A stretch of DNA of 64,000 nt from the NCBI RefSeq assembly GCF_014648075.1, contig NZ_BMQK01000004.1, positions 62,001 through 126,000 on the forward strand, given 5' to 3'. The position numbers and the translations under genes are program-made. Positions within the stretch are counted from its first letter, which is position 1. Each line of letters starts with the position of its first letter. Under the pieces are notes generated by a model that saw nothing but the letters and a program-made list of their open reading frames with translations, did not search any database and was not told the DNA's origin. Shown one piece after another: positions 8,775-17,525 of this stretch. This DNA comes from Streptomyces ruber. GTDB lineage: Bacteria; Actinomycetota; Actinomycetes; Streptomycetales; Streptomycetaceae.

Positions 8775-9353
8775 GTGCGCAAGGATTCCGCTGTGGCCGA
8801 TGAACGCCCGCACAGGGCCCGACATCGAGCGTCACAGTCCTCGGGCGAGCCCGATGAGGACCTGATGCGCGCGCTCTACCGGGAACACGCGGGACCCTTG
8901 CTCGCGTACGTGCTGCGGCTGGTCGCGGGAGACCGGCAACGCGCCGAGGACGTGGTGCAGGAAACGCTCATCCGTGCCTGGAAGAACGCCGGTCAGCTCA
9001 ATCGAGCGACCGGTTCGGTACGCCCCTGGCTGGTGACGGTCGCCCGGCGCATCGTCATCGACGGCCACCGCAGCCGGCAGGCCCGGCCGCAGGAGGTCGA
9101 CCCGTCGCCGCTGGAGGTCATCCCCGCGGAGGACGAGATCGACAAGGCGCTGTGGCTGATGACACTCTCGGACGCACTGGACGACCTGACCCCTGCCCAC
9201 CGGGAGGTCCTGGTGGAAACGTACTTCAAAGGACGTACCGTCAATGAGGCGGCCCAGACGCTCGGCATCCCCAGCGGCACGGTTCGCTCACGGGTGTTCT
9301 ACGCCCTGCGGTCGATGAAGCTGGCTCTCGAGGAGCGCGGGGTGACGGCATGA
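8775..9353 (+). CDS. sigU: ECF sigma factor SigU
   Basis: The product is 192 residues and starts at GTG 8775 with GGAGGT at 8765-8770. Region 2 spans about residues 30-100 (LYREHAGPLLAYVLRLVAGD, EDVVQETLIRAWKN). Region 4 spans about 130-185 (LDDLTPAHREVLVETYF, VNEAAQTLGIPSGTVRSRVF). Its stop overlaps the start of a zinc-binding anti-sigma gene (ATGA at 9350-9353), the standard arrangement for co-regulated pairs. Gene order around it matches the sigU-rsuA locus of S. coelicolor, whose sigma factor controls a secreted-protein response; the specific name is inferred from context and overall similarity. Confidence 0.82.
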   Translation: MRKDSAVADERPHRARHRASQSSGEPDEDLMRALYREHAGPLLAYVLRLVAGDRQRAEDVVQETLIRAWKNAGQLNRATGSVRPWLVTVARRIVIDGHRSRQARPQEVDPSPLEVIPAEDEIDKALWLMTLSDALDDLTPAHREVLVETYFKGRTVNEAAQTLGIPSGTVRSRVFYALRSMKLALEERGVTA

Positions 9354-10204
9354 GCAACGGGTACGGGGGAGACGGGTACGGGGGATACGGGACCGGTGGC
9401 GGTTCCGGCCCGCTCAGGGGCGTACAGCCGGGCGACGGCCCCGGCGACATCCACGAGACCGTGGGCGCCTACGCCCTCGGCATCCTCGACGACGCCGAGG
9501 CGACCCGCTTCGAGACGCACCTCGCCGGCTGCGAGTGGTGCGCGCAGCAACTCGACGAACTCGCCGGGATGGAGCCGATGCTGGCCGCGCTCGCGGACCT
9601 GCCCGGCTCCCAGGGCAGCCCGGCCGTCGGGGAGATCCTCGCCGCCCGGCCGAGCCCGCGGCTCACCGAGCGCCTCGTCGACGAGGTGGCCGAGCGCCGC
9701 GCGCAGAAACGTCGTCGCAACCTCTACATGGTCGCCGCCGCGGCCGCCCTCATCGTCGGCGGCCCCGTCACCGCGATCGCGGTCACCGGCGGGAACGAGG
9801 ACCCGCGCAACGTCCGGGCGGGGGAGACGCTCAACGCCACCAGCCCGGCCAAGGACGCGTTCCTCAACCGGGACGACAGGGTCACCGCCACCGACACGGG
9901 CACCCGGGTCAGCGCCACGGTCGCCGTGGAGCCCAAGGCCTGGGGCACCGACACCGTCCTGGAGCTGAAGAACGTCAAGGGCCCCGAGAAGTGCTCCCTG
10001 ATCGCCGTCGGCAAGAACGGCGAGCGCGAGACCGCGACCACCTGGTCGGTCCCGGCCTGGGGCTACGGCATCCCGGGCGCCACCGACGAACCGGCCAGGG
10101 ACCCGCTCTACGTGCAGGGCGGCGTCGCCATGGAGCCGAACGACATCGACCACTTCGAGGTGATGACCTTCGACGGCGAGAAGCTCGTCGAGGTGGACAT
10201 GTAG
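9350..10204 (+). CDS. rsuA: Anti-sigma factor RsuA (zinc-binding, membrane-anchored)
   Basis: The product is 284 residues. The N-terminal cytoplasmic part carries the zinc-binding anti-sigma signature HLAGCEWCAQQLDEL (His-x3-Cys-x2-Cys, with an upstream His in HETVGAYALG). A transmembrane helix follows at about 124-146 (LYMVAAAAALIVGGPVTAIAV), then an extracytoplasmic domain of about 135 residues. It would hold SigU at the membrane and release it on an envelope or secretion signal. It is translationally coupled to sigU by a four-base overlap. A strong inverted repeat 60 bp downstream likely ends the transcript. Confidence 0.85.
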   Translation: MSNGYGGDGYGGYGTGGGSGPLRGVQPGDGPGDIHETVGAYALGILDDAEATRFETHLAGCEWCAQQLDELAGMEPMLAALADLPGSQGSPAVGEILAARPSPRLTERLVDEVAERRAQKRRRNLYMVAAAAALIVGGPVTAIAVTGGNEDPRNVRAGETLNATSPAKDAFLNRDDRVTATDTGTRVSATVAVEPKAWGTDTVLELKNVKGPEKCSLIAVGKNGERETATTWSVPAWGYGIPGATDEPARDPLYVQGGVAMEPNDIDHFEVMTFDGEKLVEVDM

Positions 10205-10263
10205 GCGGGACGTGTGCGCCCCGTGGGCACGGTGTCGGCATTCCGCGGCGGGCCGGTGAACAC

Positions 10264-10293
10264 GCCCCGGGAGGACGCGTAGCCTCCCGGGGC
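10264..10293 (+). terminator. Hairpin after rsuA
   Basis: A perfect 11-bp stem (GCCCCGGGAGG at 10264-10274, its complement at 10283-10293) with an 8-nt loop lies 60 bp after rsuA and 49 bp before the helicase gene. There is no U-tract, as is common in Streptomyces. A regulatory role for the helicase gene cannot be excluded. Confidence 0.65.
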
Positions 10294-10342
10294 TCCCTTC
10301 GCGTACGGTTGACGGCTGCCCAGCACGTCAGAAGGGGGCCCG

Positions 10343-12673
10343 GTGGCCGCTCAGGTTCAGCAGGAGGCCGCGGTCGGCCCGGCTCACGATTCGGTTCGTG
10401 AGCGGGAGATCGGCATCGAACAGGAACACCTGGACCGGGTGTACCACCGCCTCGAGGAGAAGATCCACGAGGCGGAGTTCCTGATGGACGACGCCGTCAA
10501 GCGCGGCCAGGTCGGCACGCCCGGCGCCCTCGCCGAGCGGGACGCCCAGGTGTACCGGGCGGGCATCCACCTCAACCGGCTGAACAACGAGTACGAGGAC
10601 TTCCTCTTCGGCCGCATCGACCTGCTGCTCGGCAAGGACGGCGAGAAGGGCCCGGACGGCGCGTACACCGCGGTGGAGCCCGCGGAGGGCGCCGTACGCG
10701 ACGACGCCACCGCCGACATCGCCGAGACCCTGCACATCGGGCGCATGGGCGTCCTGGACGAGGACTACGCGCCGCTGGTCATCGACTGGCGGGCACCGGC
10801 GGCCGCCCCCTTCTACCGCTCCACCCCCGTCGCCCCGGGCCGGGTGGTCCGCCGCCGCGTCATCCGCTCCAAAGGCCGCCGGGTGCTCGGCGTCGAGGAC
10901 GACCTGATGCGCCCCGAGCTGACGGCCTCCCTGGACGGGCACGAGCTGGCCGTGGTCGGCGACGGCGCCCTGATGGCCGCGCTCGGCCGGGCCCGCAGCC
11001 ACTCCATGCGGGACATCGTCTCCTCCATCCAGGCCGAGCAGGACATGGTCATCCGGGCGCCCGCCGCCTCGGTGACGTACGTGGAGGGCGGCCCCGGCAC
11101 CGGCAAGACCGCCGTCGCCCTGCACCGCGCCGCCTACCTGCTCTACCAGGACCGCCGCCGGTACGCGGGCGGCATCCTCGTCGTCTCCCCGACCCCGCTG
11201 CTCGTCGCGTACACCGAGGGCGTCCTGCCGTCGCTGGGCGAGGAGGGGCAGGTCGCCATCCGCGCCCTCGGCTCCCTGGCCGACGGCATGGAGGCCACGC
11301 TGTACGACTCCCCGGCGGCGGCCCGCGTCAAGGGCTCCTCCCGCATGCTGAAGGTGCTGCGCAAGGCCGCCCGCGGAGCACTGGAGCGAACCGATTCGCC
11401 GTCCCGGCTGCGGGTCGTCGCCATGGGCCGCCGGCTGGAGCTGGAGGCCGGCGAACTGGACCGGATCCGGCAGACCGCGCTCTCCGGAACAGCCCCCGTC
11501 AACCTGCTGCGCCCGCGCGCCCGCAAGCTGCTCCTGGACGCCCTGTGGGCCCGCTCCGGCGCGGCCGGCCGCCACTCCGACCCGGAGCTGGCCGCCGAAC
11601 TGCGCTCCTCCTTCGACGAGGACGTGACGGGCGAGGACGACTTCACGGCGTTCCTCGACGCCTGGTGGCCCGAGCTCACCCCGCGCGAGGTCCTCACCGC
11701 CATGGCCGACGAGAAGCGGCTGGGCCGCTGGGCCCGGCGCACCCTGAACCCCGGGGAGGTCCGCAGGGTCGCGCGGTCGCTGCGGCGGGACGGGCTCACC
11801 GTGCACGACGTGGCCCTGCTCGACGAGCTCCACGCGATCCTCGGCCTGCCCGCCCGCCCGCGGAAGAAGCGCGAGCTGGACCCCCTCGACCAGCTCACCG
11901 GCCTGGACGAGCTGATGCCGGTCCGCGAGGAGTCGCAGCGGGAGCGCGCCGAGCGCCTGGCCCGGGAGCGCACCGAGTACGCGCACGTCATCGTCGACGA
12001 GGCCCAGGACCTCACCCCCATGCAGTGGCGGATGGTGGGCCGCCGCGGCCGGCACGCCACCTGGACCGTGGTCGGCGACCCCGCCCAGTCCTCCTGGTCC
12101 GACCCCGACGAGGCGGCCGAGGCCCGCGAGGAGGCCCTCGGCACCCGCCCCCGCCGCCGCTTCACCCTCACCGTCAACTACCGCAACCCCTCCGAGATCG
12201 CCGAGCTGGCGGCCAAGGTGCTGGCGCTGGCGATGCCCGGTTCCGAACCCCCGTCGGCGGTGCGCTCCACGGGCGTACGGCCACGGTTCGTGACGACGGG
12301 TGACGGCGACGGCCGCGGCGAGGACCGCGGCAAGGGCGCGCTCGGCCGTACGGTCCGGCGGGAGGCCGCGCGGCTGCTGGACCTCGTCGACGGCACGGTC
12401 GGCGTCGTCGTCGCCATGGACCGGCGCGAGGAGGCCGCCCGCTGGCTCGCCGGGCTCGGCGACCGCGTGGTGGCGCTCGGCAGCCTGGAGGCCAAGGGCC
12501 TGGAGTACGACGCCACGGTCGTCGTCTCGCCCGCGGAGATCGCCGACGAGTCCCCGGCGGGGCTGCGCGTGCTGTACGTGGCGCTGACCCGGGCGACCCA
12601 GCAGCTCACCGTGGTCTCGGGCGAGCGGGACGAGCCGGACGCGGCAGGGGTGCCGGACCTGCTCCGCGACTGA
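10343..12673 (+). CDS. HelD-like UvrD/Rep superfamily 1 helicase
   Basis: The product is 776 residues from GTG 10343 (GGGGG upstream). It has an N-terminal coiled-coil-like region (REREIGIEQEHLDRVYHRLEEK), Walker A GGPGTGKTAVAL near residue 250, Walker B VIVDEAQDL near 550, and a C-terminal UvrD motif (LEAKGLEYDATVVV, LYVALTRATQQL). This layout is that of HelD, which binds RNA polymerase and frees it from stalled complexes; related HelR proteins in Streptomyces protect polymerase from rifamycins. Whether this copy confers rifamycin tolerance cannot be told from sequence alone. A perfect 20-bp hairpin follows the gene. Confidence 0.85.
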   Translation: MAAQVQQEAAVGPAHDSVREREIGIEQEHLDRVYHRLEEKIHEAEFLMDDAVKRGQVGTPGALAERDAQVYRAGIHLNRLNNEYEDFLFGRIDLLLGKDGEKGPDGAYTAVEPAEGAVRDDATADIAETLHIGRMGVLDEDYAPLVIDWRAPAAAPFYRSTPVAPGRVVRRRVIRSKGRRVLGVEDDLMRPELTASLDGHELAVVGDGALMAALGRARSHSMRDIVSSIQAEQDMVIRAPAASVTYVEGGPGTGKTAVALHRAAYLLYQDRRRYAGGILVVSPTPLLVAYTEGVLPSLGEEGQVAIRALGSLADGMEATLYDSPAAARVKGSSRMLKVLRKAARGALERTDSPSRLRVVAMGRRLELEAGELDRIRQTALSGTAPVNLLRPRARKLLLDALWARSGAAGRHSDPELAAELRSSFDEDVTGEDDFTAFLDAWWPELTPREVLTAMADEKRLGRWARRTLNPGEVRRVARSLRRDGLTVHDVALLDELHAILGLPARPRKKRELDPLDQLTGLDELMPVREESQRERAERLARERTEYAHVIVDEAQDLTPMQWRMVGRRGRHATWTVVGDPAQSSWSDPDEAAEAREEALGTRPRRRFTLTVNYRNPSEIAELAAKVLALAMPGSEPPSAVRSTGVRPRFVTTGDGDGRGEDRGKGALGRTVRREAARLLDLVDGTVGVVVAMDRREEAARWLAGLGDRVVALGSLEAKGLEYDATVVVSPAEIADESPAGLRVLYVALTRATQQLTVVSGERDEPDAAGVPDLLRD

Positions 12674-12706
12674 TCGGCCTGCTCCGCGCGACTGAGGGAG
12701 ACACCG

Positions 12707-12750
12707 AAGAGGCGGGGCCCCGCACCAGCCGGTGCGGGGCCCCGCCTCTT
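12707..12750. terminator. Strong bidirectional hairpin terminator
   Basis: A perfect 20-bp stem (12707-12726 paired with 12731-12750) closes on an AGCC tetraloop, 34 bp after the HelD-like gene. It is symmetrical and would also end transcripts arriving from the right on the minus strand. Confidence 0.85.
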
Positions 12751-12847
12751 CCGTTTGAGTGACACCGACCCGCCATGCTCGCCTCGCGGCAAGTGGTCGC
12801 TCGTAGCGACGAAGGTTGGGCCCGGGGGCTTGGATCGGGCCGGTGCC
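12707..12847 (-). ncRNA. Candidate small RNA, minus strand
   Basis: On the minus strand, TTGCCT (12881-12876) and TACCTT (12859-12854), spaced 16 bp, form a plausible sigma-70-type promoter pointing left. Transcription from about 12847 would meet the 20-bp hairpin at 12750-12707, giving an RNA of about 140 nt. It contains a GTCGCT/AGCGAC stem (12796-12810). A short reading frame starting MAGRCHSNGR exists, but it runs through the terminator and is unconvincing. This is a prediction only; no known RNA family is recognised. Confidence 0.3.
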
Positions 12848-13114
12848 ACATCCAAGGTAACAAACGATCCCCGCAAGGCAATTCCCGTCCCGGAGGTTCA
12901 TCCCGCTCCCGCCGGGGATTCGGCCCGCCGACGCCGGTACGCTGCCGGAACCCGGAAGGGTGCCGGGCGCGTCCGTACGACACGGAGCGACACGAACAAA
13001 ACGTTCGCAATCCGGGGCGGCTACCGCGTACTCGGCGGTAGGTGCGACGATCGGACGGCACGATCGCGCCCGGCGCGACACAGCAAGACACGGTGAAAGC
13101 AGAGGAAGTCGGCC

Positions 13115-14536
13115 ATGGCAACGGCGCCCAGCGTCTCCTACTCGATGACCATCCGGCTGGAAGTGCCTGCGAGCGGAACGGCCGTATCGCAGCTCACCAC
13201 CGCGGTGGAGTCCTCCGGAGGCTCGGTGACCGGCCTCGACGTCACGGCCTCCGGTCACGAGAAGCTCCGTATCGACGTCACCATCGCCGCCAGCTCGACC
13301 GCGCACGCCGACGAGATCGTCGAGCAGCTGCGCGGCATCGAGGGCGTGACGCTCGGCAAGGTGTCCGACCGTACGTTCCTGATGCACCTCGGCGGCAAGA
13401 TCGAGATGGCGTCGAAGCATCCCATCCGCAACCGTGACGACCTGTCCATGGTCTACACGCCGGGCGTGGCCCGGGTGTGCATGGCGATCGCGGAGAACCC
13501 CGAGGACGCGCGCCGCCTGACCATCAAGCGCAACTCCGTCGCGGTCGTGACGGACGGCTCGGCGGTGCTGGGCCTGGGCAACATCGGCCCGAAGGCCGCC
13601 CTCCCCGTGATGGAGGGCAAGGCGGCGCTCTTCAAGCGGTTCGCCGGCATCGACGCCTGGCCGATCTGCCTGGACACCCAGGACACCGACGCGATCGTGG
13701 AGATCGTCAAGGCGATCGCCCCCGGCTTCGCGGGCATCAACCTGGAGGACATCTCCGCGCCCCGCTGCTTCGAGATCGAGGCCCGGCTGCGCGAGGCCCT
13801 GGACATCCCGGTCTTCCACGACGACCAGCACGGCACGGCCATCGTCGTCCTCGCCGCCCTCACCAACGCCCTGCGCTGCACCGGCAAGGCGATCGAGAAC
13901 ATCCGCGTGGTGATGTCCGGCGCGGGCGCCGCGGGCACGGCGATCCTGAAGCTGCTGCTCGCCGCCGGGGTGAAGAACGCGGTCGTCGCCGACATCCGCG
14001 GTGTGGTGCACGCGGGCCGCGAGGACCTGGTGGACCTCACGCCGGACTCGCCGCTGCGCTGGATCGCCGACAACACCAACCCGGAGAACCTCACCGGCAC
14101 GCTGAAGGAGGCCGTGCGCGGCGCCGACGTCTTCATCGGCGTCTCGGCCCCGAACGTGCTCGACGGCGACGACGTGGCGGCCATGGCCGACGGGGCGATC
14201 GTGTTCGCGCTGGCGAACCCCGACCCGGAGGTCGACCCCACGGTCGCCCGCCAGACGGCGGCGGTCGTGGCCACGGGCCGCTCCGACTTCCCGAACCAGA
14301 TCAACAACGTGCTGGTCTTCCCGGGCGTCTTCCGCGGCCTGCTGGACGCCCAGTCCCGCACGGTCAACACGGACATGATGCTGGCCGCGGCGGCGGCCCT
14401 CGCGGACGTGGTGACGGAGGACGAGCTCAACCCGAACTACATCATCCCCAGCGTCTTCAACGACAAGGTCGCGGGCGCCGTGGCCGGCGCGGTCCGCGAC
14501 GCGGCCAAGTCCGCGGGGGCGACTGCGTCGAGCTGA
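13115..14536 (+). CDS. NAD-dependent malic enzyme with N-terminal ACT-like domain
   Basis: The product is 473 residues; ATG 13115 is preceded by GAGGAAG. Residues about 8-85 look like an ACT regulatory domain (SMTIRLEVPASGTAVSQLTT). The malic enzyme N-domain follows, with MVYTPGVARVC carrying the catalytic Tyr, NIGPKAALPVMEGKA the catalytic Lys, and DDQHGTAIVVLAAL the metal-binding Asp. The NAD-binding domain shows GAGAAGTAI. It oxidatively decarboxylates malate to pyruvate in the cytoplasm, an anaplerotic/gluconeogenic step. In S. coelicolor the protein at this locus is the NAD-dependent form; cofactor preference here is inferred from that. Confidence 0.88.
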   Translation: MATAPSVSYSMTIRLEVPASGTAVSQLTTAVESSGGSVTGLDVTASGHEKLRIDVTIAASSTAHADEIVEQLRGIEGVTLGKVSDRTFLMHLGGKIEMASKHPIRNRDDLSMVYTPGVARVCMAIAENPEDARRLTIKRNSVAVVTDGSAVLGLGNIGPKAALPVMEGKAALFKRFAGIDAWPICLDTQDTDAIVEIVKAIAPGFAGINLEDISAPRCFEIEARLREALDIPVFHDDQHGTAIVVLAALTNALRCTGKAIENIRVVMSGAGAAGTAILKLLLAAGVKNAVVADIRGVVHAGREDLVDLTPDSPLRWIADNTNPENLTGTLKEAVRGADVFIGVSAPNVLDGDDVAAMADGAIVFALANPDPEVDPTVARQTAAVVATGRSDFPNQINNVLVFPGVFRGLLDAQSRTVNTDMMLAAAAALADVVTEDELNPNYIIPSVFNDKVAGAVAGAVRDAAKSAGATASS

Positions 14537-14638
14537 GCGGGTTCCGGGCCGCGCTGAGCCCGGGGAACCGTCCCCGGACCCGGCGCGCCCGGGGCCACGG
14601 CGCGCCGCGGGGCCGGTTGTCCGGCTGAGCGGACGCTT

Positions 14639-14965
14639 ATGGGACTCCGGCCGTGCGGGGCGGCCCGTACCCGGGCAGGGCCCGGCGGTTCGGGTCCGTC
14701 CCGTGCCGGGTGGCGTGTGGTGGTTCCGTGTCGGGTGGTCGGTTGTCCGGCTGAGCGGGCGCCATGGGACTCCGGCCGTGCGGGGCGGCCCGTACCCGGG
14801 CAGGGCCCGGTGGTTCGGGTTCGTCCCGTGCCGGGTGGCGTGTGGTGGTTCCGTGTCGGGTGGTCGGTTGTCCGGCTGAGCGGGCGCCACAGGACCCTGG
14901 TCGCACGGCGGCCCGTGCCGCGCTCTGCCCGGCGCTTCGGATCCGCCCCGCGCCGGGCGGCCTGA
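14639..14965 (+). repeat. 125-bp tandem direct repeat, two full copies plus a decayed third
   Basis: Copy 1 (14639-14763) and copy 2 (14764-14888) differ at only a few positions, for example CGGCGGTTCGGGTCC versus CGGTGGTTCGGGTTC. A degenerate third copy follows to about 14965. The unit tail GGTTGTCCGGCTGAGCGG also occurs alone at 14615-14632. The period is not a multiple of three, so this is not a coding repeat. Confidence 0.88.
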
Positions 14966-15287
14966 GCCGGGCGCGCCGCCCGTGTGCTCGCGCCCTGCCG
15001 ACGCCCTGGCACCAGTCGCGGGCTTGTGGGGTGTCGCGTGGCCGGAAAGCGGTGTACGGGGCAGCGGGGCGCATTAGGCGCGCGGGGCCGGGGACACCGG
15101 CCCCAGAGGCCCTCGCACCAGGGGCTTCGAGGTGTGACGGTGGCCACGGCGGGGCGGCTCATCGGCGCGTCGTGGCGAGTTCGGGGGTCCGGCGTCCTCT
15201 AGTGTGGCGGCCGGATCGTATCTGTCAGGACATACGACTGCGCACCCTCCGCGAGCGCAGCGTCACCGTTGCGTGCGCGTGGCGCTT

Positions 15288-15329
15288 TTCGTGTGACTCC
15301 CTTGGGTGTTCGTGTGACTCCCCCGGGTG
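15288..15329 (+). repeat. Two tandem 21-bp repeats upstream of hupA
   Basis: TTCGTGTGACTCCCTTGGGT(G) at 15288-15308 is repeated at 15309-15329 with CC in place of TT. They lie about 180 bp before hupA and may belong to its control region, but nothing shows this directly. Confidence 0.7.
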
Positions 15330-15508
15330 CCGGATTGGCTTTCCCGCCGCAGGTAGGGGCAGGATGCCTCCCTGGGCGCAAGGGTCTGACGACGGACCCG
15401 GGGCCGGGACCTCACCGAGGGCCCTGACAGCATCGGCTTCGCCGTGCCCGACATGCGGCTCCGCCGCGTGGCACGCCTCAACGGCAAGAAGAACACGGGA
15501 GTAACAAC

Positions 15509-15790
15509 ATGAACCGCAGTGAGCTGGTGGCCGCGCTGGCCGACCGTGCCGAGGTGACCCGCAAGGACGCCGACGCCGTGCTGGCCGCGTTCGCCGAGAC
15601 CGTCGGCGAGATCGTCGCCAAGGGCGACGAGAAGGTCACCATCCCCGGCTTCCTCACCTTCGAGCGCACCCACCGTGCCGCTCGCACCGCGCGCAACCCG
15701 CAGACCGGCGACCCGATCGAGATCCCGGCCGGCTACAGCGTGAAGGTCTCCGCGGGCTCCAAGCTCAAGGAAGCCGCCAAGGGCAAGTGA
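15509..15790 (+). CDS. hupA: Histone-like DNA-binding protein HU (HupA)
   Basis: The product is 93 residues, the standard length of bacterial HU. MNRSELVAALADRAEVTRKD is the N-terminal helix pair; GFLTFERTHRAARTARNPQTG is the DNA-embracing arm with the RNPQTG turn. The short, all-HU form distinguishes it from the longer lysine-tailed HupS of Streptomyces. It bends and compacts DNA as a dimer. GGGAG at 15500-15504 serves the ATG. A long gene-free block precedes it and a 16-bp hairpin follows, separating it from convergent murA. Confidence 0.95.
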   Translation: MNRSELVAALADRAEVTRKDADAVLAAFAETVGEIVAKGDEKVTIPGFLTFERTHRAARTARNPQTGDPIEIPAGYSVKVSAGSKLKEAAKGK

Positions 15791-15845
15791 CCTTGCCGTG
15801 CGTACGCCGCCGCCGTCGCGGGGCGTACGGGGCGCAGTGACGCCA

Positions 15846-15882
15846 GAGGGGGCGGCCACCCGGACCGGGTGGCCGCCCCCTC
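15846..15882. terminator. Bidirectional terminator between hupA and murA
   Basis: A perfect 16-bp stem (15846-15861 with 15867-15882) closes on GGACC, between two convergent genes, 55 bp after hupA and 18 bp from the murA stop. Confidence 0.88.
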
Positions 15883-15899
15883 GTCGTGGGCGACAGGGC

Positions 15900-17246
15900 T
15901 CAGCCCAGGGCCTTGCCCGGCAGCTCCACCTTCGCGCCCAGCTCCACGAGCTTCTCCATGAAGTTCTCGTAGCCCCGGTTGATCAGGTCGATGCCGTGGA
16001 CCCGGGACGTGCCCTGCGCCGCGAGCGCCGCGATCAGGTACGAGAAGCCGCCGCGCAGGTCGGGGATGACCAGGTCGGCGCCCTGGAGCCGGGTCGGCCC
16101 GGAGACGACCGCGGAGTGCAGGAAGTTGCGCTGGCCGAAGCGGCAGTCGGAACCGCCCAGGCACTCGCGGTACAGCTGGATGTGGGCGCCCATCTGGTTG
16201 AGCGCCGAGGTGAAGCCGAGCCGGGACTCGTACACCGTCTCGTGGATGATCGACAGGCCCGTGGCCTGCGTGAGCGCCACCACCAGCGGCTGCTGCCAGT
16301 CGGTCTGGAAGCCGGGGTGGACGTCCGTCTCCAGCGCGATGGACTTCAGCTGGCCGCCGGGGTGCCAGAAGCGGATGCCCTCGTCGTCGATGTCGAAGGC
16401 GCCGCCGACCTTCCGGTAGGTGTTCAGGAAGGTCATCATCGAGCGCTGCTGGGCGCCGCGCACATAGATGTTGCCCTCGGTCGCCAGCGCGGCGGACGCC
16501 CAGGAGGCGGCCTCCAGGCGGTCCGGGATCGCCTGGTGGTTGTACCCGCCGAGGCTGTCGACGCCCGTGATGCGGATGGTGCGGTCGGTGTCCATCGCGA
16601 TGATGGCGCCCATCTTCTGCAGGACGCAGATGAGGTCCTCGATCTCGGGCTCCACCGCGGCGTTCGACAGCTCGGTGACGCCCTCCGCGAGCACCGCCGT
16701 CAGCAGCACCTGCTCGGTCGCGCCGACCGACGGGTACGGCAGTCGGATCTTGGTGCCGCGCAGCCGCTGCGGGGCCTCCAGGTACTGGCCGTCCGCCCGC
16801 TTGTCGATCTTCGCGCCGAACTGCCGCAGCACGTCGAAGTGGAAGTCGATGGGCCGGCCGCCGATGTCGCAGCCGCCGAGACCCGGGATGAAGGCGTGGC
16901 CGAGACGGTGCAGCAGAGGGCCGCAGAAGAGGATCGGGATGCGGGAGGAACCGGCGTGGGCGTCGATGTCGGCGACGTTGGCGCTCTCCACGTGGGTCGG
17001 GTCGAGCACCAGTTCGCCCGGTTCCTCACCCGGGCGGACCGTCACCCCGTGCAGCTGCAGCAGGCCGCGTACGACGCGCACGTCCCGGATCTCGGGGACG
17101 TTGCGCAGTCGGCTCGGAGCGCTCCCGAGCAGCGCGGCGACCATTGCCTTGGGTACGAGGTTCTTCGCACCGCGGACCCGGATCTCGCCCTCCAGCGGGG
17201 TTCCGCCGTGGACAAGCAGTACGTCGTCAGAGCCGTTGACGGTCAT
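15900..17246 (-). CDS. murA: UDP-N-acetylglucosamine 1-carboxyvinyltransferase MurA
   Basis: The product is 448 residues; it transfers enolpyruvate from PEP to UDP-GlcNAc, the first committed step of peptidoglycan synthesis, in the cytoplasm. RVRGAKNLVPKAMVAALL carries the conserved Lys28-Asn pair, and GLGGCDIGGRPIDFH carries the catalytic Cys126 that fosfomycin alkylates; the Cys is present, so fosfomycin sensitivity at the target is expected. The frame is open to 17504, but the conserved start MTVNGSDDVLLVHGG at 17246 fits the family length. It is convergent with hupA and divergent from yqgE. Confidence 0.96.
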   Translation of the reverse strand: MTVNGSDDVLLVHGGTPLEGEIRVRGAKNLVPKAMVAALLGSAPSRLRNVPEIRDVRVVRGLLQLHGVTVRPGEEPGELVLDPTHVESANVADIDAHAGSSRIPILFCGPLLHRLGHAFIPGLGGCDIGGRPIDFHFDVLRQFGAKIDKRADGQYLEAPQRLRGTKIRLPYPSVGATEQVLLTAVLAEGVTELSNAAVEPEIEDLICVLQKMGAIIAMDTDRTIRITGVDSLGGYNHQAIPDRLEAASWASAALATEGNIYVRGAQQRSMMTFLNTYRKVGGAFDIDDEGIRFWHPGGQLKSIALETDVHPGFQTDWQQPLVVALTQATGLSIIHETVYESRLGFTSALNQMGAHIQLYRECLGGSDCRFGQRNFLHSAVVSGPTRLQGADLVIPDLRGGFSYLIAALAAQGTSRVHGIDLINRGYENFMEKLVELGAKVELPGKALG

Positions 17247-17525
17247 GGATCTCGCGTTCCGTGGGGTCGGGCAGGGGGTGTCGGCACCCGAACGGCCCGT
17301 GGGGCGGGCCGAAGCGGCGTGAGCCGAAGAGCAAGCGTAATGGCCTCCCGCACCTGTCAAGTAAGCCCGCGCAGGTACGACGTACGTCATGGTTTCGCCA
17401 CAACACGAACCGTTCCCCGCCGGACACCCTTCGTCACGGCCCGCGCGTCCCGCTCCGCCTACCCGTGGGTACGGTGATTGGCTCCCCGCGCATTGGCTCC
17501 CCACGCACGGGGAAGATGCGGGATC

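Larger units (their letters stand above)
12674..13114. other. Intergenic region between helicase and malic enzyme
   Basis: This 441-bp stretch has no convincing protein gene. It holds the helicase terminator, the candidate minus-strand small RNA promoter, and presumably the plus-strand malic enzyme promoter in the relatively A-rich part near 12985-13015, where no clear -35/-10 pair was found. Confidence 0.5.
14537..15508. other. 970-bp gene-free block between malic enzyme and hupA
   Basis: Reading frames here are GC-driven artefacts. The block contains two near-identical 125-bp tandem repeats with a decayed third copy (14639-14965) and two 21-bp repeats (15288-15329). The hupA promoter should lie in the last 300 bp, where base composition becomes less extreme (15200-15240), but no box pair is certain. 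Confidence 0.6.

Noticed and set aside
10205..10342. Rifamycin-associated element upstream of the HelD-like gene
   Set aside because: The only inverted repeat there is GC-rich, looks like a terminator, and I cannot match it reliably to the published element from memory.
10328..14890. 1520-residue minus-strand frame
   Set aside because: It is the antisense shadow of the helicase and malic enzyme genes, an effect of very high third-position GC.
14764..15504. 246-residue plus-strand frame between malic enzyme and hupA
   Set aside because: It runs through 125-bp tandem repeats whose period is not a multiple of three and has no conserved motif or plausible start.
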